From the NCBI GenBank assembly GCA_900708905.1, contig CAADRB010000075.1, forward strand, positions 245,111 through 309,110: DNA of 64,000 nucleotides, in the 5' to 3' direction. The notes under the pieces are model-generated. The model was not told where the DNA came from, did not search any database, and saw only the letters and a list, made by a program, of their open reading frames with translations. Both the position numbers and the translations under genes were made by a program. This DNA is from Hymenolepis diminuta. Its lineage: Eukaryota > Platyhelminthes > Cestoda > Cyclophyllidea > Hymenolepididae. Positions 23,601-35,877 of the stretch are shown piece by piece. The first letter of the stretch is position 1. Each line of letters begins with the position of its first letter.

Positions 23601-23920
23601 GCTATTGATCGGTTGAAGCGAGTTTTGAAACTCCCAATAATCATGAAATTAATATAGCCTAGAAAATTGAAAATAAATTGGGCAAAACATTTTGCCATAA
23701 TTGTGCCTAAATCATCTTACTTGAGTGCGCTTTTGTAAATAATTAAATAATAATTTGTGAAAAGAAGTATGTAAATCCTATTAGAGGACTAACTTAAATA
23801 AAAATCTAAATTTTTCTTCAACCTTCAATTTTAGCTTGAGAATCGTTTATAAGCATGCGTAAGACGTCTGGTCGTCAGAAAGAATTTATTGACGAGTATT
23901 GACAATCTTTTTTATCCGAG
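17685..23920. other. Gene desert, no gene seen
   Basis: About 6 kb of AT-rich sequence with stops in all frames. It holds a (TA)n microsatellite at about 22646-22664. An open frame at 18787-19131 (114 codons, no ATG start) has no recognisable motif and I do not call it a gene. Confidence 0.5.
22646..22664. repeat. (TA)n microsatellite
   Basis: An alternating AT tract of about 19 bp. Similar tracts occur at 40873-40895 and 42402-42416. Confidence 0.9.
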
Positions 23921-23924
23921 AGGG

Positions 23925-24225
23925 GAGAGAGGGTGGATGGGATTATTCCGCTCGTCGCTCAGATCACGGAGATGGAGACCAGGAATCCCGGGAGAAGCAC
24001 CTAAACGTGAGCTTCTGAAGTTAATTCTTATCACTTAGGCCTTTTTGTCCTCTTCGCGGTTGGCGTCCCTGTGATTTGGCTGTCCCTCGGTCACAGTTTC
24101 ATCTAAGTTCAATCTTGTGATTGGCATATAAAAGGGAAAAAATATACACAACTGGTTATTTTGCAGTTAGTTCAGGTTTCGTCGCCATTAATGGTGGCGC
24201 CCTATACCACATATATTACACATGA
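23925..24225 (+). promoter_or_regulatory. GC-richer island with CCAAT-TATA, possible LTR remnant
   Basis: This block is clearly richer in G and C than its surroundings. It contains a CCAAT box on the minus strand (GATTGG) directly before TATAAAAG at 24127-24134. About 65 bp downstream lies TGGTGGCGCCC, which contains the TGGCGCC word seen in retroviral-type primer-binding sites. A TATA promoter followed by such a site suggests the 3' part of a 5' LTR of an old LTR retrotransposon. No gag or pol frame follows, and no second LTR was found. A promoter of a lost gene is the alternative. Confidence 0.3.
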
Positions 24226-24229
24226 TTGG

Positions 24230-27200
24230 TTTGAATTGTAATTATTGATCTTGTTTTTAATTTTAATATCGAACCATTTAAGATATAAAACAACTTGAAT
24301 TCATTTTAATCAGTTGATTCGTATCATTTTTTGGTACCACTGATTAAACTTATTTCATCGCAAGCTTGAGGTATATATTATCAAGTCAATTTGCTTTTTA
24401 TATAATATGGTGCTAAATAAAAGCATACATTAATGATAATGTGTGTGAAATATGGTTGGAATAAAGAAAGTTGATTGTCGTGAAAAGAGAACTTTACAGT
24501 TGGAATTTGTGATTAGCCTACACATAATCCTTTTAAGTAAAAAAACATTGTATAAATTTAAGAGTTACTTAAGATCATGTTGTCAATATCTTTTCGAAAG
24601 TTTACTGTGCAAGATCTTGAATCTCGAATTTATATTTACTAGATGTAATATAGTAATAAAATACGTTATAACAAATTAGCGATCTTAAAAAAACCCATAC
24701 TAAATGAAAATAAGCCGAGCGTTAGCATTTTACAATAACGAAAAAATTTCGCGTTCTTTTAAAAAGATGGTAAACATAATGCTTTTGCAACAAGTAGTCG
24801 CATAACTAGAGATGGGAGGAGATATTTCAAGGAAACATGGGATTGGAAATTGTTTCTTCTTTACATGTTTGCTGCTTTTTCGAAAGGTCGTCCGGAGAGG
24901 CTCGTATTGAATTTAGCGTCAACATCGCGTATTATATTCTAAGCTGTGGCGTCTTGCCTTACAGCTTATGGAAAATGAGCATTTGAAATTCTTGTTTGTT
25001 ATGCCTGTAGTGCAGTGAGCTTGCCAATAGTACAACAAAACATCACTTACTTTTCTGAAAGCATATACATACATTTGGCCGTCATGTCTTCCAGCGTTTT
25101 GTGCTTGAATTTCCCAGAAGTGGTAATTTACAATTTTAGAAACGGGATTCATCGTTTTTGGATGCTTTCCCCCGATAACCCGATTAAATCACAAACTTCC
25201 TTGACGTTTTTAGTGATTCACCTTAGACATGACTTTGTTAAAACCTTCTTCTTGTTTAAAATATGAATCCGATTTCTTTTCATTAATAGTAAAATTATTA
25301 CATTATAAAACCATATGTAAGTTAAGTTACTATTTTCGAAATAATTTTAAAAAATCTACACAAATCTAAATTTGCTGAAATTTGCGATTTAATCAAAGTG
25401 CTTAAAGACACTTAATTCCTTCATTTAAACAATTATGACCTTACTAATTTCGAATCTGACAATGGATTGTGAAGGCTTAATTCTCCCCTTTTTACCCAAT
25501 GAAAGGGAAATGTTCATTAGTTAAATATAATAAATTTTAATTAAAGCAAGGACTTTAAGTTAAATTTCTTTCAATAATTAGCATTGTTTAAAGTGACATA
25601 TCATTTCCGTACCACATTGAAAATTTTTGGACATTAAGAATATACTTTTCTTTCACTTATTCAACATTATCAATGGAAATATGCTTAATCATGTTTGGCA
25701 TAGCACTAACGTAATAACTTGATTTCTTTATTAATTTAATACTGCCAAGTGTGTGTCAATTTAATCAGATCTAATCTCTATAGTAATTCTACTTTAGGGG
25801 TCGCATCACAGTAAGGCTAGATATTAAATCATAAATCTAATGACTAGCAGAATACATGAGCCTTTCCGAATGAAAGACCAAGAGCCAACCATGATCGCAG
25901 GATTATTGGACAACTGGAAGTAAAGAAAATAGAAAAGAAAGAAGGAATATTGAACAGAATTGGTAGAGAAGGCGGAGGCGTCATTACTTAGCGAGGTCAG
26001 TTCGGGGCGAGACACAGGCGAAATGAAGTGCAATAAGACGGTATCGGGCTCTTTGTTTGTTGATAAGTTACTGAAAAGTAGGACAGAGGTATCAGTAAGT
26101 AGGTGCACAAAATATAGGTAAGGCATGGGCACTTTTTTTTAAATGAATGTTCCCTGGGGCTAGACCAACTCAGACGGTGTAAACAAAAGTTAGAAATGTC
26201 TGCGCAAAGTTTCGAACGTAACATTCTGCCTCACCTATCATGCGTTAACATTTTAACATTATTTGATAGGTTAAATTTATCATAATTTATATACGTTTTC
26301 CGCTGCAATTCTTCAGCTTCATATTTTATCCGCAGACACAGCATTAAAAAACAGCTGGCTCATATTTTTCAATTTCTGACCAAAAACTTCAAAAATAGCA
26401 AAAATAGAATAGATTAAACCTCGGGAGAATAATCGATTTAATCCATAGAACTCTGTTAAAGTGCGATATGTGGATTGTTGCATTCAAAAATTCAGGAATG
26501 AGATTTCGTTGCTGAGATTACCAGATAACCAGTGGCAAGAGGCGTAACGTAATGCACAACCTTTGTTTCTATCTATAAAAAAATGAAAAGCAAAGGTTTT
26601 GTTTTTGTTATGCATAAAATGGACACTTTAAGAAAAGAAAAAGAGATATCCTTCCAGTATTCACTTAAAAATCACATACTTTAGAAATAAATAGAAATAA
26701 TGTAATTATCAACTTTGTAATTACAGAGGACGAGCTTTGATAAATTAAGCCTACTTGGAAATAAAAACATAAATAAACGCGAATATTTCATACTTTACGA
26801 AATTGATAATAGCTATACAGCTCTTATTGAATTTCAATTTCTATGTGTTGAAATATTAGTATCAAAATTTTTGTTTTACAGCAAAAATATAAGGAAGTTT
26901 AGCGCAGTATTAGCCAAGCAAAGAGCTGGTATATTCTTCTCTGAGTAAGTTCAATAACTAGGACAAAATATCTGACTCAAATGACTTTATTATTCATTTG
27001 AGTTTGTCTATTATCAGATCGTCTTTCCTGACAAGGATCACTGCTGATATTCAAACCTAGAATTAGCGGGCCATTTTCTAATTACTTCACAATTACTTAG
27101 CGACAAACAACTCTAGATATGCAACTTTAATATGCATAGTGTACCAAATCTGAAGACATTTTTAAGATTTTTTCTACTACATACCCTTCGCAAGCCTCAT

Positions 27201-27900
27201 TGACCAAACCCATTGTTAAGTTAATTTTCTTCATCTGGTGTACTATTGCATAAACTGAGTGCATTTCGTGGAAAACTCGTACTCTGAGAATTCATTTCGA
27301 TCTTTACCCCTAAGTGATTCCCACCCTCTAACTGAGAAATCATTGTCTAGGCTCGTGGCTAGACTCAAACCACTGTGAGACTGCGAGAGCGTATGCCAAA
27401 CGGGCATGTCATTTTCTGATATAACTTACGCAATGAAAATTTAAAATTGTAATTTTACTAATTTCCCTGCCCTTTGGCCTTCATGTCCTCAAGTAAACTA
27501 TTTATACTATCTGGAGTTGGAATTTATCAATTTTGTCTTCGCCACGTGTTATTAATAATAAATGGTGTAGAATCGAAATACCTGAAAATCAAAAAGTCCA
27601 TTTTCGGTGGTACAAATTTCTTATTTTTAACAAATTATATTGTGCACTGAATTTTCGGAATTCTATCGATTATTAAGCAGCTAAAACATTTTTTCACTAT
27701 TTATCAAGTTCAAAGAGTATGATACCATTGACACTCATTGTTCGGAAGCCCTTACTTGGGGCAATAATTTTGGAAAAGGAAATTCGACTTGGCTTACTCA
27801 TTTACTAATTCTCACTAATCACTTTGTTTTATATATTCAATCGGTTGTCAAAACTTTTTACTGGGGCTTCTATGGCATTTTGTGTTACAACAAAGTTCAT
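24230..27900. other. Intergenic, no gene seen
   Basis: AT-rich sequence. Open frames here, such as 25824-26132 on the minus strand, are short and show no domain or splice context. Confidence 0.5.
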
Positions 27901-27914
27901 ACATTACAGCCTCT

Positions 27915-28090
27915 GACAGGATTACGAAATAAATCACCCTACTCATCACGCGTTCACGCATGAGACAAAGAGGTACCGGACATGAGGTATCTTTTGACAC
28001 TTCCATCGGCCAACATTATGTGAAAACTAACCCATCAAGTACAAGAGGTCTGAAAACTTCAAAGAGCAGCTTGTGTCATCCGAACTTCAT
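27915..28090. repeat. Dispersed repeat, family 4
   Basis: This shares words and order with 39515-39745 and 42700-42890: AATAAATCA, then CACGCGTTC, then an AACCCAT word and GAAAACTTCAAAG. All copies lie on the same strand. A fragment with GGCGTTCTCACACC also occurs at about 52915. The ends are undefined. Confidence 0.5.
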
Positions 28091-28489
28091 ATGTTACTGA
28101 TGTCCAATTCTGCTTAACGTTTAACATTTTTTTACCGTCCTCATTTTCGCTCATCGTGCATTTGTGACCCTATTGTTATTAAACTCGAAAAACCATTATT
28201 TTTAAGGTGATAGCATATCCACATTAGAGGTGATGAATTATGAGCCTTTAGTTCACCTAATTGATCATCCTCTTTATGTATTCTAATAAGTATACACTAA
28301 TATTAACTTAATATATGAAACGTAGAAATCAAAAGTCGAATCTAGATAAATCTGACTGATTCCTTTGCCTTTCATCAGCAGAAAATATATCGTCAGTAAT
28401 TTATCAAACTGGAGATTACTGGATAGTCTTATATATACATATATATATTTTCTTCGCGTCGGATACAAGCTTGTAAAGAAGAAATTGGC

Positions 28490-28580
28490 TATGCAACGAA
28501 TTTTCCAAATTCAAGGCCGCTCCACTAATTATAGATTTTTCCTTGAATATGACCTTTAGAACTAAATATAACAAGTAAAG
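28490..28580. repeat. Dispersed repeat, partner of the 3.9-kb copy
   Basis: TTCAAGGCCGCTC followed by ATATGACCTTTAGAAC parallels the LYST intron copy at 3860-3960. It is too short to classify. Confidence 0.45.
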
Positions 28581-29699
28581 GCTGTCGGAATGCTGACAGA
28601 TGCTCATAAAGTCTCACAGAGTCCGTTTAAAGCACTACAACCCAAAAGTTATACATCTTTTTGCCCTCGATGTTATCTTTAAATAAATGGACCTATTGTA
28701 TTATATAAGCCGCCACGATTGGTTGAGTTAGTCAGTAGAAAGTAGAACTGCCTAAATTGTTCTGTATGAAGTGAAAGCCGAAAAGGTTTCTAAACAAGGT
28801 AAGATTGAGTGGAAGATACGTTTCAAGAAAGAGAGAGAAGTGAGAAAAGCTACTTTTCATTATCTAACTTTCATGAGTTATAAGGAGTTAGCAGACGTAT
28901 AGACAATGAAAGTTAAAAAATTGTTCCCTTGGGAAAATTTATATTTTATTTCATGTTTTCTTCTCATTATAATTGAAAATAACGCTTATCTCCTACAATG
29001 TTTATTTGAACTAATATGATTTACCTTATAACGTACATAGTTTAAACTGAACTGGAATAAGTTTTCGCTCTGACAACGATAACTTGCGTATATCTTAAAA
29101 TTAGCATTTATTCATTTCAGAAATAAACTGTAAATTTTTCCAAAACTGTAAGATTTGTAAATCAATCCGCGATTATAAATTAGTAAATAGGACATAAAAA
29201 ACCAGGACTGTTTCATGAAAATGCAAACAAAATCTCTGTTCACATCAACTTGAAATTATTCATCCGCGATGTGTTAAAGTTATTTTGTACTCTTTGAGTA
29301 GGCCTTGTTGAAATTGTTAAAAGGGCTAGTAGTCCAAAAAATTGCAACTTCTCGACATGTTATAGGTAATCTCTGCAATGGTGCACACCTAATTCCGGAC
29401 CTTATTTATTTTCCATAGTAGAGCTAAAATGCTTTATAACCCTTCATTATGGAGAAACAAGCAAACACATTGGAATCGAAAGATCATGAAATGGGAGTAA
29501 GTTTACTTAAGAGAAAATTATAGAGAAGGTAGTAGAAGTGAAATTCAGGGAATCAGAAGAACCCCACTCCAACTGATCTCCAAAATTATCAGGTCAGCTG
29601 CCTTTTCAGATTTATGTTCCCTCAAACTTGCGCTTCCTTTTCATTCTCCTGTCCTTTATACGAAAAGTCTGAGTGACAGGTTTTCATACAATTTTGGAG

Positions 29700-32030
29700 A
29701 TATTCTTTTTTACATAATTTTTATTGCCCTCCATCTACTGGACAATGAAGTCTACCAGTTGGCACATCATCTTTGGGTCTATGTTGATTCATTCGCCACT
29801 GCCGTCTCAAAGCGCCGACGACACTGAGAATCTACACATTTTTAATTTCTCTTATTCAGTTGTGGTAGATGTTCAATAATGTTCATCATTCAACTTCACC
29901 TTATTTCTCTCCCAAAACCTTTTACCATCCGTTTGAAGCTGTAGTAACCAACTCTTTGTATGTACAGATTTAGTGGTATTTGCTCTTAGTAAGTGGGACT
30001 TCAAGAGCTCTTTCGCTAATATGTCGACTTCTCTATGGCCTTACAGTTGTTCAGCAAGATTTCTCAGGGTGACTATTTCTGCTAGAACCTTAAGCTCAAT
30101 TGTCTTTGGCTGCACATTCCCAACATCATTCTTCGGGCAGTGTTCTGAACGGCATTTAATCTATTATCATCCACCTTAAAATAGACAACTGCAAATAAAT
30201 TTTATAGAAGGACTCATCCAATAAACGTTTCCACTATCTTTGCTCGATTTTCATTTGTTAGCAATTTCGATTTTGAAATACGTCTGAATTTCACTAGATG
30301 TCTTTTGGACCAAAATTATATTTATTTTTACAGTATCATTGGCTAGACCTTTGTCATTCACTGTGGAACCAAGGTAGGTAAATGAGCTCACTCGATTCAT
30401 CTTTCGGAATATTATGTAATTGACCAAGTTCCAGGGTAGCACGAGCACACAGCCTTGATAGGATTGCACAAGTTAGAACCAACAAAAATGAGAACTGTTC
30501 CGCACCGACAACCGATGGCTTCTTGAATTACCGTTCTTACAGCAAGGATCTTCTATCACGAAGTCCATGTTGGGTATTTGATAGGCGTCCTCTTGTATGG
30601 AAGTTTAGCCTTTCACAGACCACTGATGCAAAGTATTTCACCACCATAGCAAGAAAAAAGATAGTTCAATAGCTAGCAGTCTGTTCTAACTCCTTTGTAA
30701 ATGCAGATCATTCAGCATCCTCCTAATTATGGAAGTATCATGGTAGGAGTTTGTCAAATGAATATCCACTCCACTTGATTAGTCTACTCAGTTCTGGGCT
30801 TTTAGGTGATCCCAATCGGAATTTGGTTAATTGAATTTCTTTAGCAGTTAAGTTCGTATCTCGAGATAGTCTCCAGCTATTATACTTATTTCAGAATTTG
30901 AATAATTTGGTATAGTGTCTGCCAAGAGAACTTATTACATTTAGGAGTTATCAAAATCTGACTGGTAGCTTGTCGCGACCGTCTCAGTAATCCATGAGTT
31001 CATTTGTGGCTATCAGTTTTGGAAGTTTTTCTCTTTCAGTCTCCGTGTAATTCCCTTTTGCTTTTAAGATAAATGAATTGACTTTGTTCTTATACTTCTT
31101 AGGGCAGCATAGGATTCAGTAGATTGGCCACATAGTTGTCGTTTTCGTATTTCCATTTTTCCTACAGTTTAGTATTCAAAAGACCTTTAGCCTTTTCATA
31201 CCACGGCTTAGATTTTCTATTCCTGTACTGTGCTTCTGACAGGTTTGAGTAGCAACTTTCAAAATGGCATTCACAATGTCACCATAATCCTTCATTATAT
31301 CCAACTGTTTTCCATACTTGCGTCTTTAACTTCAAGTAACTAACAGTAGTTTGCATCAGGTTCTCTGGATGCTCTTAAGTCAAGAAATGTGGCGCTTTTA
31401 ACCTTGTCTTGGACAATACCTCGGGTCAGTTCTTGAATGGTACCAAGTATGTCGTCTTGGTTGATTTTTTCCCACCAAAGCTTAGCAGGCATAGTCCACT
31501 TCCTATAGTCTTCACGCAGTCTGAAAAGCGTCCCACTGTGCATAACTACTGTGAGAATCAGGATCTAGGCGGCAGTCAAAATCACCCATGATGATCACGG
31601 TTTGGCTTTATGTCTCTCAACACCATATCAAGTTGTCTATATAAAATTTCTTACTCCAGGAATTGGAGCCAAAAATACCCAGAGAATTATTACTGACTTA
31701 AATTACGATCACGGCCAATCTGTTCAAGAAAGGTTCAAATTATTGAACTTGGAGTTGAGAGCCATTAATGACAAAGGTAACACTACCAACTTGGTTTGAC
31801 TTGGTCATTTGTCCAGAAGTGTACATAGTGGCACCAGGAATAAATACAGTCTTTGGTATTTCTGTTATTTTCGTTTCAGTTAAAACCGTAAGATAAAATT
31901 TTCGGTTCAGATAGTTAGTACATAATATTCAAAAGCATTATTTTCGTTGCTGCAAGACCTGACATTCCAGAATCCAAATCTCGGAATCCAACCCATGGAT
32001 TCCTGATCCGAAAAATGCTTGATTGTAGCA
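29700..32030 (-). mobile_element. Decayed non-LTR retrotransposon (LINE)
   Basis: Read on the minus strand, fragments of a LINE polyprotein appear in order but in shifting frames. An endonuclease piece contains VIIMGDFDCRLDPDS near 31580, about 30 codons after LYRQLDMVLRDI. A C-terminal reverse-transcriptase piece contains SSFTYLGSTVNDKG near 30360, followed by ETFIG and LNAVQNTARRMMLG near 30120. The spacing between endonuclease and RT end is about 1.2 kb, too short for an intact pol, so internal sequence, including most RT catalytic blocks, is deleted or unrecognisable. Many stops show that it is dead. An RTE- or CR1-like clade is likely, but I cannot choose between them. Confidence 0.7.
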
Positions 32031-32039
32031 TCTGCAAAT

Positions 32040-33840
32040 TAGCAGTTCATCTCGTTATTTAAATCCATATCCATGTGCTCAGACCACTAGGTTAGTTTGT
32101 GATGTTGGCCTTGCCGTTTACAGAGGGGATAAGAACTCAATTTTGTATTTTATCCATGCCAAGCAATCTTCTTTGTATCGTTCCAACATCAGCATGTGTA
32201 TCTTCGAAGAGATACAAACGAACAAATTTATTCAAAATGTAAGATTATGTTACCTTTTTAGTTTCATCAAGTTTCATCAACTGATTTAATTGGCTTATAC
32301 CAGTACGCTCTACTATTGGGCCAATCGGCGGTCGAAAGTAGTCGCAAGTGCATTATACTTTCTAAACACTATTTGCTTCATACGAAATGATGATGATGAA
32401 GTGATGAAGTGACACACTTTTATGAATTGATGGCCATAAAAATTATCAATAGAAATATGTTTTTTTTGGAAAATTGGCCGACAGGTGAAGGATTTTATAG
32501 TCTGGAGGAAAGGAAACGCTATACTTGCAAGTACAACCTCCACAAAGTTTACCGATTCATTACAATTCAAATTGTCTATATAACCTGTGTAATTGGCCGA
32601 TAAAATAGTCGAGTTATCTGATATTCCCTTTGATATATAAAGATTGAGAAACGACTGGTTTCTTTTGGAAACCATATAATATATATGTCAGTTCTCTATT
32701 TAACATGAGTAGAATTTGACTCGCATTCGGACTGTACATAATAATTCATCTGTAGTTTCTCAAATCGCTCGGGACTCCACTATATAACCTGTTATCTTGA
32801 GTTTTAAAAAATCGATTTGATTCTGTCCTTTTGCCTTAGTTTATCGACGTCTTTACTTCTGAACCAACTTCCGAACTTCATAGTGTATCACTAACTTGAC
32901 ACTTTCTCAAGCATTTAACGCCCGAACATCTTCTATCAGGCTGTTTGTTTGTTCGTAGGTACTTTTGTATCACACTGACAAAAAACTCCAAGTGAATGCT
33001 TTGTAAGCTCAATTTGAACGTGGCCATAGAAATAACCCATATGTCTGTTTGATAGTCTGAAACTGTGTTTTACTTTTTTTCACATTGCGCATTGTTCATT
33101 CAAGTGCATTATTAACTGGTCAGTGGGTGAACTCGGTTGTACTCGGACAGATGTTCACATTATTGACTGACAAAATTTTCATGCTTGCAGTTACTTTAGA
33201 AAAAAATAAGTCGAGCAAACTAGATAACTTCCAGAATGATCAAATGCAAATTTTAAGATACTTAAAACAGTTTATTCGTTGTCTCATTTTTGCAATTAAA
33301 TAATATGCTTTATTTGTTCATTTATTCCATATATTTCGACGACTGTCAAATACGTACGGTCTAAATAAGATACGTCTTACAGGTGGTTGCATAATAACAA
33401 TGTGCCGATTTAGAAAAGCGTTTGTTTAAGTGTAGTAAGATTCATGTGAATGCATTTGAAGTATTAATAATTGATCAGTTTTCGGTTTATTCACATGTCG
33501 TATTAGCTGTTGATTCATCTCTATTAAACACCTATCGTAAGACGAACGAAAAAAAATTTTTTTCATCTTGAAAAGGCCCTCTAAATAAATTTCAAATAGA
33601 CTAAGAGTAAGCATAGTAGATCTCACTCGTCTCAATAGATAGGAAATCAGAATACCCTAGAATTTATTATTTTCTACGGTTAAATAAACAAATTCTGATC
33701 CAGTTCCGCATAAAACCACGCAGTTACATGATCCTGTAGTTCTTCACAGTCGGAAAAAATTGGTGTCCTTCAAAAATTCATTTTTCCCCTTTCTCGTATA
33801 AGTTTTTCAAACCGTTCGCATAAGCGTGCCAAGTTTCAGG
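32040..33840. other. Intergenic, no gene seen
   Basis: A GATGATGATGAAGTGATGAAGTGA tract lies at about 32387-32410. The open frame 32313-32675 on the minus strand has no recognisable domain. Confidence 0.5.
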
Positions 33841-33844
33841 TTGA

Positions 33845-33915
33845 CGCACGTGATTCCCAATACTCATACCGCGAAGTGTGCCATAATTTGATTGGTTACT
33901 GAGTCGCCCAATAGC
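33845..33915 (+). promoter_or_regulatory. HES-A promoter elements: E-box and CCAAT pair
   Basis: A CACGTG site at 33847-33852, a type bound by bHLH-Orange repressors, precedes TTTGATTGGTTA (ATTGG 33891-33895) and a second CCAAT at 33908-33912. The boxes lie 106-127 bp before the ATG at 34018. The same GATTGGTT word occurs before HES-B and HES-D. Confidence 0.5.
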
Positions 33916-34017
33916 AACTCACGCAGATAGGGGGCTCTTGCTGTTCACCTAAGGTGTCATCAGTTTAAAAGATTACCCTTGGTGCAGTCGCACGTTCATC
34001 TTCTCCTAACTTTTGAA

Positions 34018-34606
34018 ATGCTTCCAGTATTTTCTCAAATTAAAAATCAACCTCCAAATGGAAGAACAGATCGAATGGAATCGAAACGCGTAAGACACAT
34101 ATTTGTAATAATTTAACCTGCTTTTCCTTCTAGTTAAAGAAACAGAATATGGAAAGAATAAGACGCGCTCGAATTTCGGACCAAATCACTCAATTACATA
34201 ACCTTGCTCTCTCATTAGTCGGAAAGGAAAACGTGAGTACTTCAAACTGTTCAAATTCTTAGTTTATTTCGATTAAAATTGATTATCCAAATAGGTAAAA
34301 AAATCAGCCTTGCGAACTGAAAAGGTTGAAATGCTATCCTTCTGCCAAGAGGTTTTAAACAGTATGGTCTACCTAATGAATGAAAGACCAGAAGTCAAGA
34401 AAAGATTGAATTCATTCTACAAAAGCATTACAACGAATATAAATAGTCAGACCTCTCAGGATTTCTCACTGTGTCCTTCTAAACTGTGCAATGATAGAGG
34501 AATTCAGAATTCTTCCAGTTCAGACTATCTAATCGAATACAACAGGAACCATACCGATTTGATACTACCTCCAAAGAAACGTCAATTATGGAGACCTTAT
34601 CTCTAA
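34018..34606 (+). CDS. HES-A: HES-like bHLH transcription factor, intact
   Basis: Three exons (34018-34089, 34134-34232, 34295-34606) give 160 residues. A basic region (MERIRRARIS, about residues 30-39) leads into helix 1 (LHNLALSLV), a loop and helix 2 (RTEKVEMLSFCQEVLNSM, about 63-80). An Orange-like stretch may follow, and the chain ends in WRPYL. The two phase-0 introns fall just before the basic region and in the loop, the same positions as in vertebrate HES1. HES proteins act in the nucleus as repressors, often downstream of Notch, and recruit Groucho through a C-terminal WRPW. Here the tetrapeptide is WRPY. The Pro typical of the HES basic region is replaced by Asn. It is shorter and more diverged than HES-B and HES-D. 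The start was chosen because it follows the promoter elements and opens exon 1 in frame. Confidence 0.82.
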
Positions 34607-34759
34607 TCCTTCTCTCACTTATTCCTCATTGCATTTAACTATTTTCTACCTTATTTAGATATACCAGAGTTTTTTAATATATCATTTTTTACACCCATCT
34701 GTTTGTATTTTGTTAACCCTGAAGATTTTACTGGATTTATACGAAATAAGTCATGTGGT

Positions 34760-35876
34760 TGACATTCGCAACTATTATTTTCGCAATTATAGGGAATGAG
34801 CTCTAATAACGCATTTATATGAGAATAAGTTTAGAAATAAGGAATGTTTCTCACAATCTGAGAAACTTTCTTCAAAGGTTATTCTGAGTTGCAGAATGTC
34901 TGATTTTGGGATGGTTCAGGGGGAATGATTTTGTCTCAATGACCACACCATAGCACTATATTCGAGTTGAGGAATAATCTGCTTGTGCTTAGATCCCTTA
35001 GTGATTCCTCGACCATTCCGGATGCTAAATTTGCGACTACTAGGAGAGGATGAAGGCGGATGTTCAGGCTCATCCTAAGGTAGAGAGGAGAATGGATGAA
35101 TTTCTTAGTCCATTTACCTAACAAGCAGACAAAAGCTCTAAATTGACGCGGTAGTCAAAGTGTAAAATTCGGAAGACAGGAGATCGATGTTCATCTAGTG
35201 ATAGCCAACCCCATTGGTCAGTTATGGTCAACATGAGGGCCGGCAGAATATGAATTTCTCATTAGGACGGCTCCAGGATGCCTTTGCTTCGTCTTAAGCA
35301 AGTATTTAGTGAGCTTAGGAAGTTATTTATTAAGATACTGTAATGCAGAAGTTACTTTCTAACTAAAATGTAAATGAGATAAATTCCTACTACACTTTAT
35401 TCTTATGCACGGTGGATGATCTTTAATTGTATAAGCCACGTCCGAAGTACTGTTTATCAGGTGATAGTGTGCCATTTTGTGGGTCAGCTCTTTAAATGAG
35501 GCCTACCTTGCCTAAATATACAATATACCTGTTGTTGTCTATCATCAATTCTGACAAATGTTGCTTGTACCCCTCACGCTTAGAAGCGATTGAGACTTCA
35601 CCTGCCAATCAAATGCTGCTCATTTTGACCCCTGTGGTTAGCAGCTCAAACTTTAACATAGTATGAAGGAATGTGCACCCTATCCTCACAGCAGGCGATT
35701 TGCTACCACTTTCAAAATATGTTCATTAAAATGACCTAAAATTGGTTACTGCTTAAGGTAATTAGACTTAACTGGAAAAAGTTTTCTAATCAAAATATTT
35801 CTCATATTTAGTGCCACATTAATCAGACCAAATTATTTTAGTCAGGGTAACTGACGTGGTTTTCTTTATCGGTTGT
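34760..35876 (+). repeat. Diverged tandem duplication, unit 1
   Basis: This matches 37480-38340 in the same order and strand: CGCAATTA...AATAACGCATTTAT, the SINE-like core, CATTAGGACGGC / CATCAAAGCGGC, CTCTTTAAAT, GGTCAAACTT / GCTCAAACTTTA and ATTAATCAGACC. It carries family-1 repeat copy 3. The mariner element at 35878-37216 is inserted right after it. Confidence 0.55.
35145..35300 (+). repeat. SINE-like repeat, family 1
   Basis: Plus-strand copy. A degenerate head (GACGCGGTAGTCAAAGTG) is followed by GATAGCCAACCCCATTGGTCA, matching the 14-kb copy read in reverse. It lies within the tandem duplication unit. Confidence 0.5.
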
Positions 35877-35877
35877 A

